From positions 1 through 28,855 of IMG/VR virus record IMGVR_UViG_3300050821_005869: a stretch of 28,855 nucleotides of DNA, one strand, 5' to 3'. The first letter of the stretch is position 1, and each line of letters opens with the position of its first letter. Shown here one piece after another: positions 5,810 through 13,702 of this stretch. Under the pieces are notes generated by a model. That model was not told the DNA's origin and made no database searches. It worked only from the letters and a program-made list of their open reading frames with translations. Both the position numbers and the translations under genes were made by a program. This DNA comes from a virus.

Positions 5810-6742
5810 TTAATTAAGTGCGTCTTTATAAGATAACCACGGTGAAGCCATACTGTAGCTTGCGTAGTTGTTAAACCCAGTCACATTAAAACCAGCAACT
5901 TCATAAGATCTGAATCCAAAAAGTGACGTAATATTTGGCGCAAAAATAACGCTACCGAGTTGAACAGCCATCGGTTTCGGTAAAGTCCCGCTTGTAACAA
6001 ATATCTGAGCAAGTTGTTGACTACCAATATTTGAATTTAAAAAGTAACTCATTCTCATGTCTTTGTAATCAAACACCAAAACAGAGCCGTTAAAATACTG
6101 ATGTAAAAAGTCTTGGATAGTTGCAAGAGAGCTACCCGAACTATTTTTAATAATCGTCATGCGAATAAATTGAAGAAAGTCGGCGTCGTTAAGTGTGATC
6201 GGAGTGCCGTTTAGCCCGTATCCGTTTCTAGTGACGTTTGCGTATTTACCGAGAACATCTAATTGAACACCTTGGGCAAGTGAGCCGCCCAGCATGTTGA
6301 AAGCGTTTTGCACTGATAGAGGTAATTGAACGTCAGTCTCAGTGACTATAGGTGTCGTCGTAACTCCACTCGTGGTTAGAGTGTTATTTGAAATTAAAAG
6401 TAAAGTGGCTACAGGTGGAACACCCACGAAACTCACCACTAGAGCGCCGCTCGCGATGCTGCCAGAAACGGTCACACTTCCTAAGCCGGTTAATAACTGA
6501 AGTGCTGTTTGAATGGTAGAAGCTGAATCATTCCAGTTGAGTGTTCCGGTTGTGAAGGCCCCGTAAGTTAATTTGAAAGTTCCGGCTGTTGGGACGGGCG
6601 AGAAAGAAATAGTCTGCTGCGTAGTCTGAGGCATCAGAACATTTTTCACAACAGCTTGTATGTTTGCGTAAGCTCTCGGTTGTCCGATATACTGGAGAAT
6701 CAAAAGACCCGCGTAGTAATTAATTAATTCTTGGGTGGTCAT
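5810..6742 (-). CDS. DUF2612-like baseplate/tail protein with inserted beta domain
   Basis: The N-terminal ~42 residues and residues 138-310 match a baseplate wedge protein that follows baseplate J in Mu-like and related myoviruses (DUF2612-like, P2 gpI position). Motifs include LLILQYIGQPRAYANIQAVV, DVLGKYANVTRNGYGLNG and FLQFIRMTIIKNSS. Between them, residues ~43-137 are a separate domain (GTFKLTYG, LNWNDSASTIQTAL, VTVSGSIASG) that recurs in baseplate J and sheath of this phage. The inserted domain interrupts the family fold and probably protrudes from the baseplate. Confidence 0.75.
   Translation of the reverse strand: MTTQELINYYAGLLILQYIGQPRAYANIQAVVKNVLMPQTTQQTISFSPVPTAGTFKLTYGAFTTGTLNWNDSASTIQTALQLLTGLGSVTVSGSIASGALVVSFVGVPPVATLLLISNNTLTTSGVTTTPIVTETDVQLPLSVQNAFNMLGGSLAQGVQLDVLGKYANVTRNGYGLNGTPITLNDADFLQFIRMTIIKNSSGSSLATIQDFLHQYFNGSVLVFDYKDMRMSYFLNSNIGSQQLAQIFVTSGTLPKPMAVQLGSVIFAPNITSLFGFRSYEVAGFNVTGFNNYASYSMASPWLSYKDALN
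6332..6616 (-). repeat. shared beta domain A, copy in DUF2612-like protein
   Basis: Residues ~43-137 of the DUF2612-like protein. Shared positions are AGTFKLTY, LNWND, IQTAL, GL, VTVSGSI, VSFVGV and NNTL. This copy and the sheath copy both begin with a T-x-SF/TFS-x-x-P segment, so their boundaries agree. Confidence 0.75.
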
Positions 6743-6752
6743 ACGCTCCTTA

Positions 6753-8435
6753 TCAATTCACTGCCACTGCGGCAGTAGCAGAATTCCCCAAAACATCCAC
6801 GACGGTTAACTGATCAGTAGATGGTGTCGTCCCAGCGGTATATAAACCTGTTGAAGTATTTATGGACCCACCTGAGTTGTTTATCGAAATAGAATAAGTC
6901 AAAGTGCCATACCCACCTAAGCCAGTAAATTGTTTTGTGCCGGAAGTTGCAACGGTCGCGGTTGAAGGAGACAAAATCATTGGCACTATAACTATGTTCG
7001 CGGCTTCGATTGTAAACTGATTTTTCTTTGAAGTTGGTGTCAATGTCGGTTCATAGTCTTCATCGTAAGAAAAAGTAATGGCAACAGAGCCGCCAGTCTG
7101 AAGACTGTTATTCGTAACGTAGATAATCCCGAGTGCTGAAGTGAGTAAGGACAGATCGATAGTTAAGATTTTACTAGAAATACTGCCCGTAACATTCGCG
7201 ACACTAAGACCACTCACGGCCCTTATTTTTGTTTGAATTGTCCCGATAACGTCATTCCAGTTTATCGATGCGGAAAGATTCCCGTTATAACTAATCTTAA
7301 AAGATCCACTCGCCGCAACATCTGAAAGATTTAGAATTTGAGTTTTAGCTTCACTGAACCCAGCGTTTGTCACTAAACAGTTTGAATCTATATCCTGAAC
7401 TTGAGTCGCGAGGTGGTTAATATCAACTTCCTGGTTAACTCCAGGAGTGAAACTTGTTACCAGCCCTGCCCTCACAGCAGCAATATTTGGGGCATTAACA
7501 CCGTCAATGGAACTAGCTGTAAAAGTAATGAAGAGATTTTCAGGTACAACGAAATCCCACACCACTATGAAAGGACTTCCGTCTACTTGAGTTATAGTGA
7601 ACGAAGTTTGGCCAAATAACCCACAGCCAGCGTTTCGTTTCGTGTAGATGGCATTCGCTATATCTGAGCTAGACGCAGTCCCGTCAATGATAACCCAAAT
7701 TGAATGACCTGGGACCCCGTCACCGTTCGTAGAGCCAGTATTATTCTCATAGACAAAAGCTGAAATGACACCGTTTATGTTTTGAAGAGCAGCGAGAAGG
7801 CCAGCTAAATAACCTTGAGAAGCAAGCGAGACTGATTTTTGCCTTCTGACTTTTAGATTTGCGTCGCTTTCTTCATTTAGCCCTAATGTCGTATAAGTTG
7901 TCGGGTTATTAATTGAAGTTACTCCTAGAACTACAGTAACTGGCACCGTAATAGTGTTCGGCACCGTTAAGTTTGCCCCAGGTAAAGCGGCTTGAAAAGC
8001 GTAGGCTACAGTCCCAGGGCCTACACCTAATTGAGTAGTCTGAAGTTGCCAGTTATTTCCGGCGTTATCGGCGACGGTAAAGACTGGCTGAGCAGTTTGA
8101 TCTAAGCCGTAAAGGTTCACTGACTGAGATAAAACTAAAGTGACGTTTGTTATGGTGAACGTGCCAGCTTGTCTTTGAATACCGTTAATCGCTACACGTT
8201 GATCGAGTACGACGCCTATCGCGTTATCAGGGTCAAACGAGTTATAGATTTGTACGAGTAAATCTTGAAGGTCGAGGTTCGCTTGAATGAAAATATTTAT
8301 AAGTTGTCCGTCTGGAGAATCAGACGCTAAGTTAATATCAGCGCCATAAATTTGTTGAAGATCGGCGGTGTACTGAGCTAAAAGCTCGGCTTGTGTCGCA
8401 GTCGTTAATCCTGTAGGCCCAATCGCGTTTGGCAT
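6753..8435 (-). CDS. baseplate J-like protein with two extra C-terminal domains
   Basis: Residues 1-~370 are a baseplate J-like wedge protein (Mu gp47/P2 J type). It shows the N-terminal segment (LAQYTADLQQIYGADINLAS), SPDGQLINIF, and the central ESDANLKVRRQKSV motif shared by this family. Residues ~373-458 repeat the inserted domain seen in the DUF2612-like protein (SGSFKISYNG, INWNDVIGTIQ, NVTGSI). Residues 491-560 are an Ig-like domain (SINTSTGLYTAG, DQLTVVDVLG) also found at the N-terminus of the neck protein at 15141-15884. At 560 aa it is longer than typical J proteins because of these additions. Confidence 0.88.
   Translation of the reverse strand: MPNAIGPTGLTTATQAELLAQYTADLQQIYGADINLASDSPDGQLINIFIQANLDLQDLLVQIYNSFDPDNAIGVVLDQRVAINGIQRQAGTFTITNVTLVLSQSVNLYGLDQTAQPVFTVADNAGNNWQLQTTQLGVGPGTVAYAFQAALPGANLTVPNTITVPVTVVLGVTSINNPTTYTTLGLNEESDANLKVRRQKSVSLASQGYLAGLLAALQNINGVISAFVYENNTGSTNGDGVPGHSIWVIIDGTASSSDIANAIYTKRNAGCGLFGQTSFTITQVDGSPFIVVWDFVVPENLFITFTASSIDGVNAPNIAAVRAGLVTSFTPGVNQEVDINHLATQVQDIDSNCLVTNAGFSEAKTQILNLSDVAASGSFKISYNGNLSASINWNDVIGTIQTKIRAVSGLSVANVTGSISSKILTIDLSLLTSALGIIYVTNNSLQTGGSVAITFSYDEDYEPTLTPTSKKNQFTIEAANIVIVPMILSPSTATVATSGTKQFTGLGGYGTLTYSISINNSGGSINTSTGLYTAGTTPSTDQLTVVDVLGNSATAAVAVN
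7062..7319 (-). repeat. shared beta domain A, copy in baseplate J
   Basis: Residues ~373-458 of baseplate J. Shared positions are SGSFKISY, INWND followed by IQ, GL, NVTGSI, and NNSL near the end. It is homologous at protein level to the copies at 6332-6616 and 14570-14842; the DNA has diverged. Confidence 0.75.
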
Positions 8436-8444
8436 ATTTGCTCC

Positions 8445-8810
8445 TTAAACTAGTCCACCTAAATCGTACGTAAAAGTATCTGCGGTAGTTGAGTACGTCG
8501 TCTGCGCTCTATATTGAATTGAAAAAAGCCTTGTCACTTCATCAAGCTGAACCCGAATCATAAGAATGCCCGTGACGTTTTGAGTATTCAAGATGACCGC
8601 AGAAATAGCAAGCTGAAGTGCAACTTGATTCTTAGCACCTAAAAGATTAAACCAGTCTATACCATCGGTTGTCGCAAAAAAGCAATCGCCGAGAAAAGAC
8701 ATAAGCCTTGTTCTGATACTCTGGGCAATCGCTTGGTTATTTCTTTTATAGTCATTTTGGCCTTTACCGAAAAGCCAATCTCCACTTGCATCAATCGCTC
8801 GCACTATCAT
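8445..8810 (-). CDS. baseplate wedge protein, GpW/Gp25-like (Mu gp46 type)
   Basis: The 121 residues match small baseplate proteins that lie between the spike and baseplate J. There is an N-terminal DASGDWLFGKGQNDYKRN, then AIAQSIRTRLMSFLGDCFF as in Gp25-like folds, and a central DWFNLLG motif. Its position directly before baseplate J is the conserved order in Mu-like tails. It overlaps the upstream spike gene by 4 nt (ATGA). The product is a wedge component joining hub and J. Confidence 0.8.
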   Translation of the reverse strand: MIVRAIDASGDWLFGKGQNDYKRNNQAIAQSIRTRLMSFLGDCFFATTDGIDWFNLLGAKNQVALQLAISAVILNTQNVTGILMIRVQLDEVTRLFSIQYRAQTTYSTTADTFTYDLGGLV

Positions 8811-9499
8811 TCGAGTAAAGCCCCCAATTGAGTTCCAATGTTCTGAAGCGCCGTTATTACAGCTGGATCTAAAGTGCTAGGATTTCCTACCACCGCAGGA
8901 GTTGTCGTTAAAGTCTCAAGTGTAGTTAAAAGATTTTGGAGCAGAGTGCCTAGCGTGTAAGTGTCATTGAATATTTTTATAAGGGATGCTCCGACACCTA
9001 CACCCGCTGTACCATTACTTAGAAGTGCTCGAGTTCCGTCATAGTTTGCGATTAAAGAACCCATCGAATTAACACCCACCAAAGCGAAGCCGTCAGAGAG
9101 TGAGTGAAATCTAGCTATAGGCACCGCTCCGTTTGATGAGCCTTGGAACCAAGTATCAATCGCCCTATCATTGAAAAGTATTAAACAGTCATCACCTTTA
9201 GCTAGCGGAAAAGTAAGGTGTCCGTTCCCACCGCCCATGACTATGACGGGGCAATCGATCAAAACGGGGTAGTCGAGTAAGACCGGCCCGTAAAGACCAG
9301 TAGTCGCGTCTAACTGAAATTGAGTTTTCTTATAATTAATCGTGGCCGTTATGGTTTGTTTTGCTGAGTCAAAACTTTGGATTTTTGCAACGTGATGACA
9401 ATTCGTGCTAAGCGCAATATCTTTTTTTAGAAGATCAAGTAAGTCCTTTAGAGATGGGTCTGTAGGCGCAAAATTAAAAGGAATACTAGGCGTCGTCAT
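8807..9499 (-). CDS. Gp138-like baseplate spike protein
   Basis: The ATG at 9499 is chosen because it overlaps the upstream stop (ATGA) and gives MTTPSIPFNF; a longer frame to 9568 would overlap by 73 nt. The 230-residue product has an OB-fold-like N-terminal region (VAKIQSFDSAKQTITATINY, DCPVIVMGGGNGHLTFPLAK), GDDCLILFNDRAID, and HSLSDGFALVG, which match the Gp138 N-terminal domain. A hydrophobic C-terminal helix ends the protein. It forms the membrane-piercing spike at the baseplate centre. Confidence 0.82.
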   Translation of the reverse strand: MTTPSIPFNFAPTDPSLKDLLDLLKKDIALSTNCHHVAKIQSFDSAKQTITATINYKKTQFQLDATTGLYGPVLLDYPVLIDCPVIVMGGGNGHLTFPLAKGDDCLILFNDRAIDTWFQGSSNGAVPIARFHSLSDGFALVGVNSMGSLIANYDGTRALLSNGTAGVGVGASLIKIFNDTYTLGTLLQNLLTTLETLTTTPAVVGNPSTLDPAVITALQNIGTQLGALLE

Positions 9500-10359
9500 G
9501 AGATTGGCACCGTCTGTAAAGCCTCGGGTCCGTAGAACATACCGAGGGAAGTTATCGCATTTCCGCAAACAGCTTGAGAGATCATACCCCGATGTTTTAC
9601 CGAAATGATTTTATAGAATCCATTAAAATTAGCGTCAGTTATACTTTGAAGTTGGATCTTCTGGCCCACGACTACGCGAGGCTCAAAGAGCATATCAAAC
9701 GTCAAAAGGGTTTGTTCCCTTAGTGGTGTTCCGAGAAGCCCCGAAGAAGAGTTGATCAAATTAATACCAGCAGGAGTACACTCACTATTCCCTAAACAGT
9801 TTGCTTTACCGTTATCAATGAAAAAGCCGCCGTTGGTTAAATCTCTTAAGATATCCGCAGTGTTCCCGCTATAGGTATTCCCCCGCCCTATAACCCCAGG
9901 ATAGTTTCCGATTGAACCAACAGCGACCCCAGGTAAAGACGACGCGAGATTTGTGATAATATCTTTTTGGGGGGTACCCGATTGAAACTGAGTATTTGTC
10001 TGAGCGTTAGCGAAAGCAAAACCACCATCAAAGCACTCGATTTGTGTGATCATATTTGTACCTTCTCGTACTGACCACGCCTGAGTAATATTTCCTTCAA
10101 AGACCGTAGGCAGATTGGTGTCATAACCTGCTTTAAAAGATATCGGCCTGAAATCATTCGTGTCAAAGACGTTGAATCTAATTTGGTTTCGGTTCAGTAA
10201 AGACAAGTTGTAAATACGGATTTGGCAGACGTTCGCTGACGTTAAAATATTTCTAGTGATATCAAATTCAACGGTGAAAGGCGGCTCTATCACTAGGGTG
10301 CCGCCGTTTTGAAGGCCAATATTCAGGATATAACTTCGGCCAAATTTACCCTGTGCCAC
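9496..10359 (-). CDS. baseplate hub protein (gp27-like)
   Basis: The 287-residue protein starts at GTG 10359, overlapping the upstream stop by 14 bases. The beginning (FGRSYILNIGLQNGGTLVIE, PFTVEFDITRN) and the motif NVCQIRIYNLS match phage hub proteins that place beta barrels around the spike. NGFYKIISVKHRGM near the C-terminus is another hub-type segment. It lies between the plug and spike genes, as expected for a hub that seats the Gp138-like spike. Confidence 0.75.
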   Translation of the reverse strand: MAQGKFGRSYILNIGLQNGGTLVIEPPFTVEFDITRNILTSANVCQIRIYNLSLLNRNQIRFNVFDTNDFRPISFKAGYDTNLPTVFEGNITQAWSVREGTNMITQIECFDGGFAFANAQTNTQFQSGTPQKDIITNLASSLPGVAVGSIGNYPGVIGRGNTYSGNTADILRDLTNGGFFIDNGKANCLGNSECTPAGINLINSSSGLLGTPLREQTLLTFDMLFEPRVVVGQKIQLQSITDANFNGFYKIISVKHRGMISQAVCGNAITSLGMFYGPEALQTVPIS

Positions 10360-10693
10360 TTAAAAACTCTGAGTATTGAGCCACTTCGGCTTGAGTGAGA
10401 AGATAAAGAGTGGATGCGCCCGAAGAGAAATCTTGCTGCTGACTAGGTTCACGATTATTAGTCGAGAAGCACGCAAGCCCGAAAGGTATTTGATTTTTAA
10501 ATTGATTCAACATATTCGGGCTATTCGTAATTCTAAGCCCGTTCAATATGAAAGTTCCGTAAGTGAGATTCGTAATGAACCAACCAAACTGCATCGGGAC
10601 AAAATAAACCAGCATGTTGAGCGAACTTCCATCTGGCAGAATTAAAGTTTGTTGCTGTAAAGGGTCACTTGTAATTTGTTGGATTATGTTCAC
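10346..10693 (-). CDS. baseplate plug-like protein
   Basis: The 115-residue beta-rich protein (QQQTLILPDGSSLNMLVYFV, NLTYGTFILNGLRITNSPN) lies between the Dit-like and hub genes. In cyanophage-type simple contractile tails this position holds the small plug protein that inserts into the baseplate hub, and the strand pattern fits that family. It overlaps the Dit-like gene by 4 nt. The product is structural. Confidence 0.6.
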   Translation of the reverse strand: MNIIQQITSDPLQQQTLILPDGSSLNMLVYFVPMQFGWFITNLTYGTFILNGLRITNSPNMLNQFKNQIPFGLACFSTNNREPSQQQDFSSGASTLYLLTQAEVAQYSEFLSGTG

Positions 10694-11565
10694 GGTACCC
10701 CCGCTTGCTGGCTTAAACCTTGTCCGAGCCCGATGGATGCTGGGGGCGTTGAGGTGCCTAAGTTTGTCGGGCCCCCTGCTTGAAACGCTAAACGGCCCTG
10801 CTGATTAACGCCTATAGCGGGCACGATATTCGTGGACGCAAAACGCATTAATTTGAAACTGATTTCAAAGTCTGTGATCATTCTAGTTTCAGCGTCTTGA
10901 ATCGCTCTCAGAGATCTTATCGCCATGTTTTGAAAAATTGCCCAAGGCGTTTGAACGGTGAAGAGAGTTCGATTAACCCAGTAACCATAGAACTGTTGAA
11001 ACATAGTTTGTTGCTTATTCTGATTAGGTTCTAGTCCTATAGGGAAATTAAAGTTTCCACTGATAACGCTCTCACCTGTTCCGGCTTGGCCTGAAACTGA
11101 AGCCCACGCAGCAACAGCGGCGTGAGCAGCATTTTGCCCTATCTGATAAAGTTGAAACGCTTGGTTATAGGCAATGAGCGCAGTAGTCGATAGCGCAGGC
11201 GTGTAAGCCCCTACGATAGTCAACTTATCGGCGATGGTTTTCAGAGGCTGTAGAGCGGGTGGAGAAATATCGGTAAGCTCACCTATGAATCCGTGAGTCG
11301 TTACGACTTCGGGTCTTAGTGCTATCTGATCTTGAATCGCGGTATTATCTTCAACATAGTGATCGGTGATATCACTCTCTAAAGTGACGGTCTGCTCACC
11401 TTCGTAGTTGAACACTAAAGTAGGTGGCTGTTGAACGGGAGTGCCGTTTGTATTTGGTGGGTTCTGCGGTTGATATCCGATCGTCTGTTGAGGTGTCACC
11501 AAAACAAGGTTTGATAAGGCCCCCGCCGCAGTCGCAATAGGTGCTAATGAAGATAAGTTTGCCAT
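10690..11565 (-). CDS. Dit-like tail protein (DUF6046 / Gp41-like type)
   Basis: The 291-residue protein sits directly after the tape measure gene. The first ~60 residues are Pro/Asn-rich. The core has EGEQTVTLESDITDHYVEDN, IALRPEVVTTHGFIGELTDI, and PWAIFQNMAIRSLRAIQDAE followed by a DFEISFKLMRF strand. The SDITDHxVED...RPxxVTxxGFxGE arrangement matches Dit-like proteins of Mu-like and related myoviruses. It should cap the tube end and recruit the hub. Confidence 0.8.
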   Translation of the reverse strand: MANLSSLAPIATAAGALSNLVLVTPQQTIGYQPQNPPNTNGTPVQQPPTLVFNYEGEQTVTLESDITDHYVEDNTAIQDQIALRPEVVTTHGFIGELTDISPPALQPLKTIADKLTIVGAYTPALSTTALIAYNQAFQLYQIGQNAAHAAVAAWASVSGQAGTGESVISGNFNFPIGLEPNQNKQQTMFQQFYGYWVNRTLFTVQTPWAIFQNMAIRSLRAIQDAETRMITDFEISFKLMRFASTNIVPAIGVNQQGRLAFQAGGPTNLGTSTPPASIGLGQGLSQQAGVP

Positions 11566-11568
11566 TTC

Positions 11569-12663
11569 TTACGACCCCTGAGTTTGTGCAGCCATTTGGC
11601 GGTAAGAGTCTTGAATTGCTTTTTTAACTGAATCGCCCGTTTTCTTATGGTCTTTACCATCGTGCTGAAAGTTCAGGTTTTGATTTACGTTAACCGTTTG
11701 ATTTTTTGTTGTCGAGGGTGGAAGTCCCGTAGGTGGTCCAGAAATTTTATCACCTACCCAGTCACTAAGCATCGTCACTGGATCTTTCTTTAAGCCCTTC
11801 CATTCTTTACCTTTCTCGTCTTTACCACCTGTGAGAGCCTGAGCCCCTTTAGTGATACCATCAAAGATCAGGCCCCATCCTTCAAACACTTTTCCAAACA
11901 CCTGAAATATTTTTAACTTCTCAGCTAAAATGGTAAAAGAACTTATGAGTTTTAAGAGTGAAGTCGAAAGCTGATCAATATCTTTGATTATACTTAAGCC
12001 GTGCTTTGAAGTCATTCGCCCTATCGCCATCTCAAATTTTTCAGATAAATTTGACATCGCGACTTGAGTTTTGTTAAGGCCGCCGATTTCACCCTCGGAG
12101 TAGGTTGGAGCTTTCTTCAAAATCTCAGGCCTGAACACGTTCTTACGCATCGCAGCGATAGTGCCTTCAGAGAGCCCGAAAGATTTAAGAACCGTGTTCC
12201 CTACATCCGCAGGAACAGTTTTAGCGAATTTCTGAAGCTGTTCCATAACATAGAAGGTATCTCTGGCTTTCTTCGGGTCAAAGCCCACCTTATTTGCGAG
12301 TAGTCCTAAGCCCTCAGGCGCACCCTTGCCCATGAGCATATTTGTCATTCCAGTTTGAACGGCCTTTAAGGACCCTGTAAGCTCTTCGCTTGAAACTCCT
12401 GCCTGACGGGCGGCGAACTGCCATTGCTGCAGGGATTGGGTGGATAGGCCCGTTAAAGCGGCAAAATTTGATAGGCCTGTGCCCACCTTCGCTGAATTAG
12501 ACATGAGACGTTCCAAAGCGTAGACGGCACCAACGATTGCCGCTTTCGCTTCGAGAGACATACTAGAAACTTCACCGAGGCCCTTTTTTACATTTGACAG
12601 AGCCCCGACGGTTTTCTCGCTACCTTTAATCCCTAAATTTATAAAAAGTTCTGCTATATTCAC
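11569..12663 (-). CDS. tail tape measure protein, short
   Basis: The GTG at 12663 is preferred: GGAG lies 8 nt upstream (ggagttgaacaa) and the start overlaps the chaperone extension stop as GTGA. A TTG at 12681 is open but less likely. The 364 residues are largely helical with Ala/Gly/Leu-rich segments, including FAALTGLSTQSLQQWQFAAR and AIVGAVYALERL typical of the tape measure core. A Pro/Lys-rich region and VNVNQNLNFQHDG follow near the end. It lies after the tail chaperones, as usual. At roughly 1.5 A per helical residue it predicts a tail near 55 nm. Confidence 0.85.
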   Translation of the reverse strand: MNIAELFINLGIKGSEKTVGALSNVKKGLGEVSSMSLEAKAAIVGAVYALERLMSNSAKVGTGLSNFAALTGLSTQSLQQWQFAARQAGVSSEELTGSLKAVQTGMTNMLMGKGAPEGLGLLANKVGFDPKKARDTFYVMEQLQKFAKTVPADVGNTVLKSFGLSEGTIAAMRKNVFRPEILKKAPTYSEGEIGGLNKTQVAMSNLSEKFEMAIGRMTSKHGLSIIKDIDQLSTSLLKLISSFTILAEKLKIFQVFGKVFEGWGLIFDGITKGAQALTGGKDEKGKEWKGLKKDPVTMLSDWVGDKISGPPTGLPPSTTKNQTVNVNQNLNFQHDGKDHKKTGDSVKKAIQDSYRQMAAQTQGS

Positions 12664-12835
12664 TTGTTCAACTCCATCCAAGATCTTTCGTAGTCATCAC
12701 AAAAATCTTGATAATGAAAAGCTTGGATGACCGTGCGGGCATCAAGCTCTCTTGCCTCTTGGATCGACTTTACGTATCCAAGTTTGCAAAGCTTGAGGTA
12801 AATTAGCAGGTCATCGTTTTCAGCCTCTACGCGGG
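12660..12835 (-). CDS. tail assembly chaperone -1 frameshift extension
   Basis: This frame has no convincing start of its own and continues the upstream chaperone by about 57 residues after a -1 shift near 12835. The encoded segment (VEAENDDLLIYLKLCKLGYV, then YQDFCDDYERSWMELNK) is helical and ends in an acidic/Trp motif as seen in the T extension of lambda G/GT-type chaperones. It stops 4 nt into the tape measure start. The open frame extends upstream to 12926, but that part is just the shadow of the chaperone gene. Confidence 0.7.
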
Positions 12836-13225
12836 GGTGTTTTCTATCATCGCTAAAAGTGGGTGAAACTCTGCATAGAGGCTTTTCATAAAAGGGAGTA
12901 TGTTCTCTTTCGCAACCGCCATGCACACGGTAACGTAATCTTCGCGTGCTTCAACAGGTTCAAAAGTATCTTTGTCAATTTTTAAATCACCGTTGCCGCG
13001 ATTATATTGACAGCGTTTGAAACATTCCCATAGACAAGCCTCAACTTTTTTGCTTGAAAACCCGCTGCAAGCGAAATCTTTAAAGACGCTAGACATATCG
13101 GTTTTCGAGTCCACGTGAACACTTTTAAATTCTTCAAGCACCGCTTGATAGAGAGCCTTCGCATCTGCGAACGGGGCAACATTAATTTTCAAAACTGCCC
13201 CGCTCGGTAAAGTAATCTCTTTCAT
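12827..13225 (-). CDS. tail assembly chaperone (gpG-like)
   Basis: The 132-residue protein lies between tube and tape measure, the fixed place of the tail chaperone. It begins with a beta segment (ITLPSGAVLKINVAPFADAK) as in gp41/tail-chaperone families of Mu-like phages, then turns helical with several Cys. It ends at TAG 12827 just after a C-run. Most product would stop here; a minority is expected to shift into the -1 frame and gain about 57 residues. The two forms bind the tape measure and tube subunits during assembly and are absent from the virion. Confidence 0.75.
   Translation of the reverse strand: MKEITLPSGAVLKINVAPFADAKALYQAVLEEFKSVHVDSKTDMSSVFKDFACSGFSSKKVEACLWECFKRCQYNRGNGDLKIDKDTFEPVEAREDYVTVCMAVAKENILPFMKSLYAEFHPLLAMIENTPA
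12830..12840 (-). other. putative -1 ribosomal slip site in the tail chaperone gene
   Basis: On the - strand the sequence is gaaaacacccccgcgtag. The zero frame reads aac acc ccc gcg tag, and the -1 frame reads cac ccc cgc gta. The five-C run (12833-12837) lets a Pro-tRNA on ccc re-pair one base back, just before the zero-frame stop. It is not a canonical X-XXY-YYZ heptamer, so the exact slip codon is inferred. Confidence 0.5.
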
Positions 13226-13226
13226 A

Positions 13227-13682
13227 TTATGTCAATACCCTTGGTGCGTTAGAGAATTTCATCGTGTACATAGCGACCGATTGCTCAGTCTCACCTTCCA
13301 CGTTTGTCTTTGCTTCGGGTATCTTAGTAAAGACCCCGCCGCTCATTATATAGGTATCTGACGTAATATTGCCGGAACCATCACCAATCTTTTTGATGAA
13401 TTGACCTTGCATAAGCACCGTGCCCGCAAAGTTCGCTTGCTGTTGAGCTAAAAGATTATTTAAGAATTTATCGAAGCTAGATCCACGAATAACTCTGAAT
13501 TTAACTTCGCACTGTTTACCGCTCTCGTTTAAACCGTAGATAGAATTTCCATTCTTTCCGGTCTTTACGTTTGCAATATCGTTTGGGAAGGTAAGCTCTA
13601 TACAGTTACCGTCGGCTAGATCAGTCGCGACGGTATTGTTAATCGTCGCGGTATCGTCACCTGAGAGTGCTATTGTGCTCAT
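13227..13682 (-). CDS. tail tube protein
   Basis: The 151-residue protein follows the sheath gene and precedes the chaperone, so its position marks the tube. The sequence is beta-rich with LADGNCIELTFPNDIANVKT early, GKQCEVKFRVIRGSSFDKFL in the middle and TEQSVAMYTMKFSNAPRVL at the end, like short Mu-type tube proteins. Subunits stack as hexameric rings inside the sheath. One base separates it from the chaperone start. Confidence 0.82.
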   Translation of the reverse strand: MSTIALSGDDTATINNTVATDLADGNCIELTFPNDIANVKTGKNGNSIYGLNESGKQCEVKFRVIRGSSFDKFLNNLLAQQQANFAGTVLMQGQFIKKIGDGSGNITSDTYIMSGGVFTKIPEAKTNVEGETEQSVAMYTMKFSNAPRVLT

Positions 13683-13702
13683 GGTTTAATTTTCCTTTCA
13701 AG

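Noticed and set aside
12864-12926. Upstream part of the open frame that ends at 12660, taken as an independent gene start
   Set aside because: Out-of-frame shadow of the chaperone; the visible M has no ribosome binding site. Only the part after the slip site looks protein-like.
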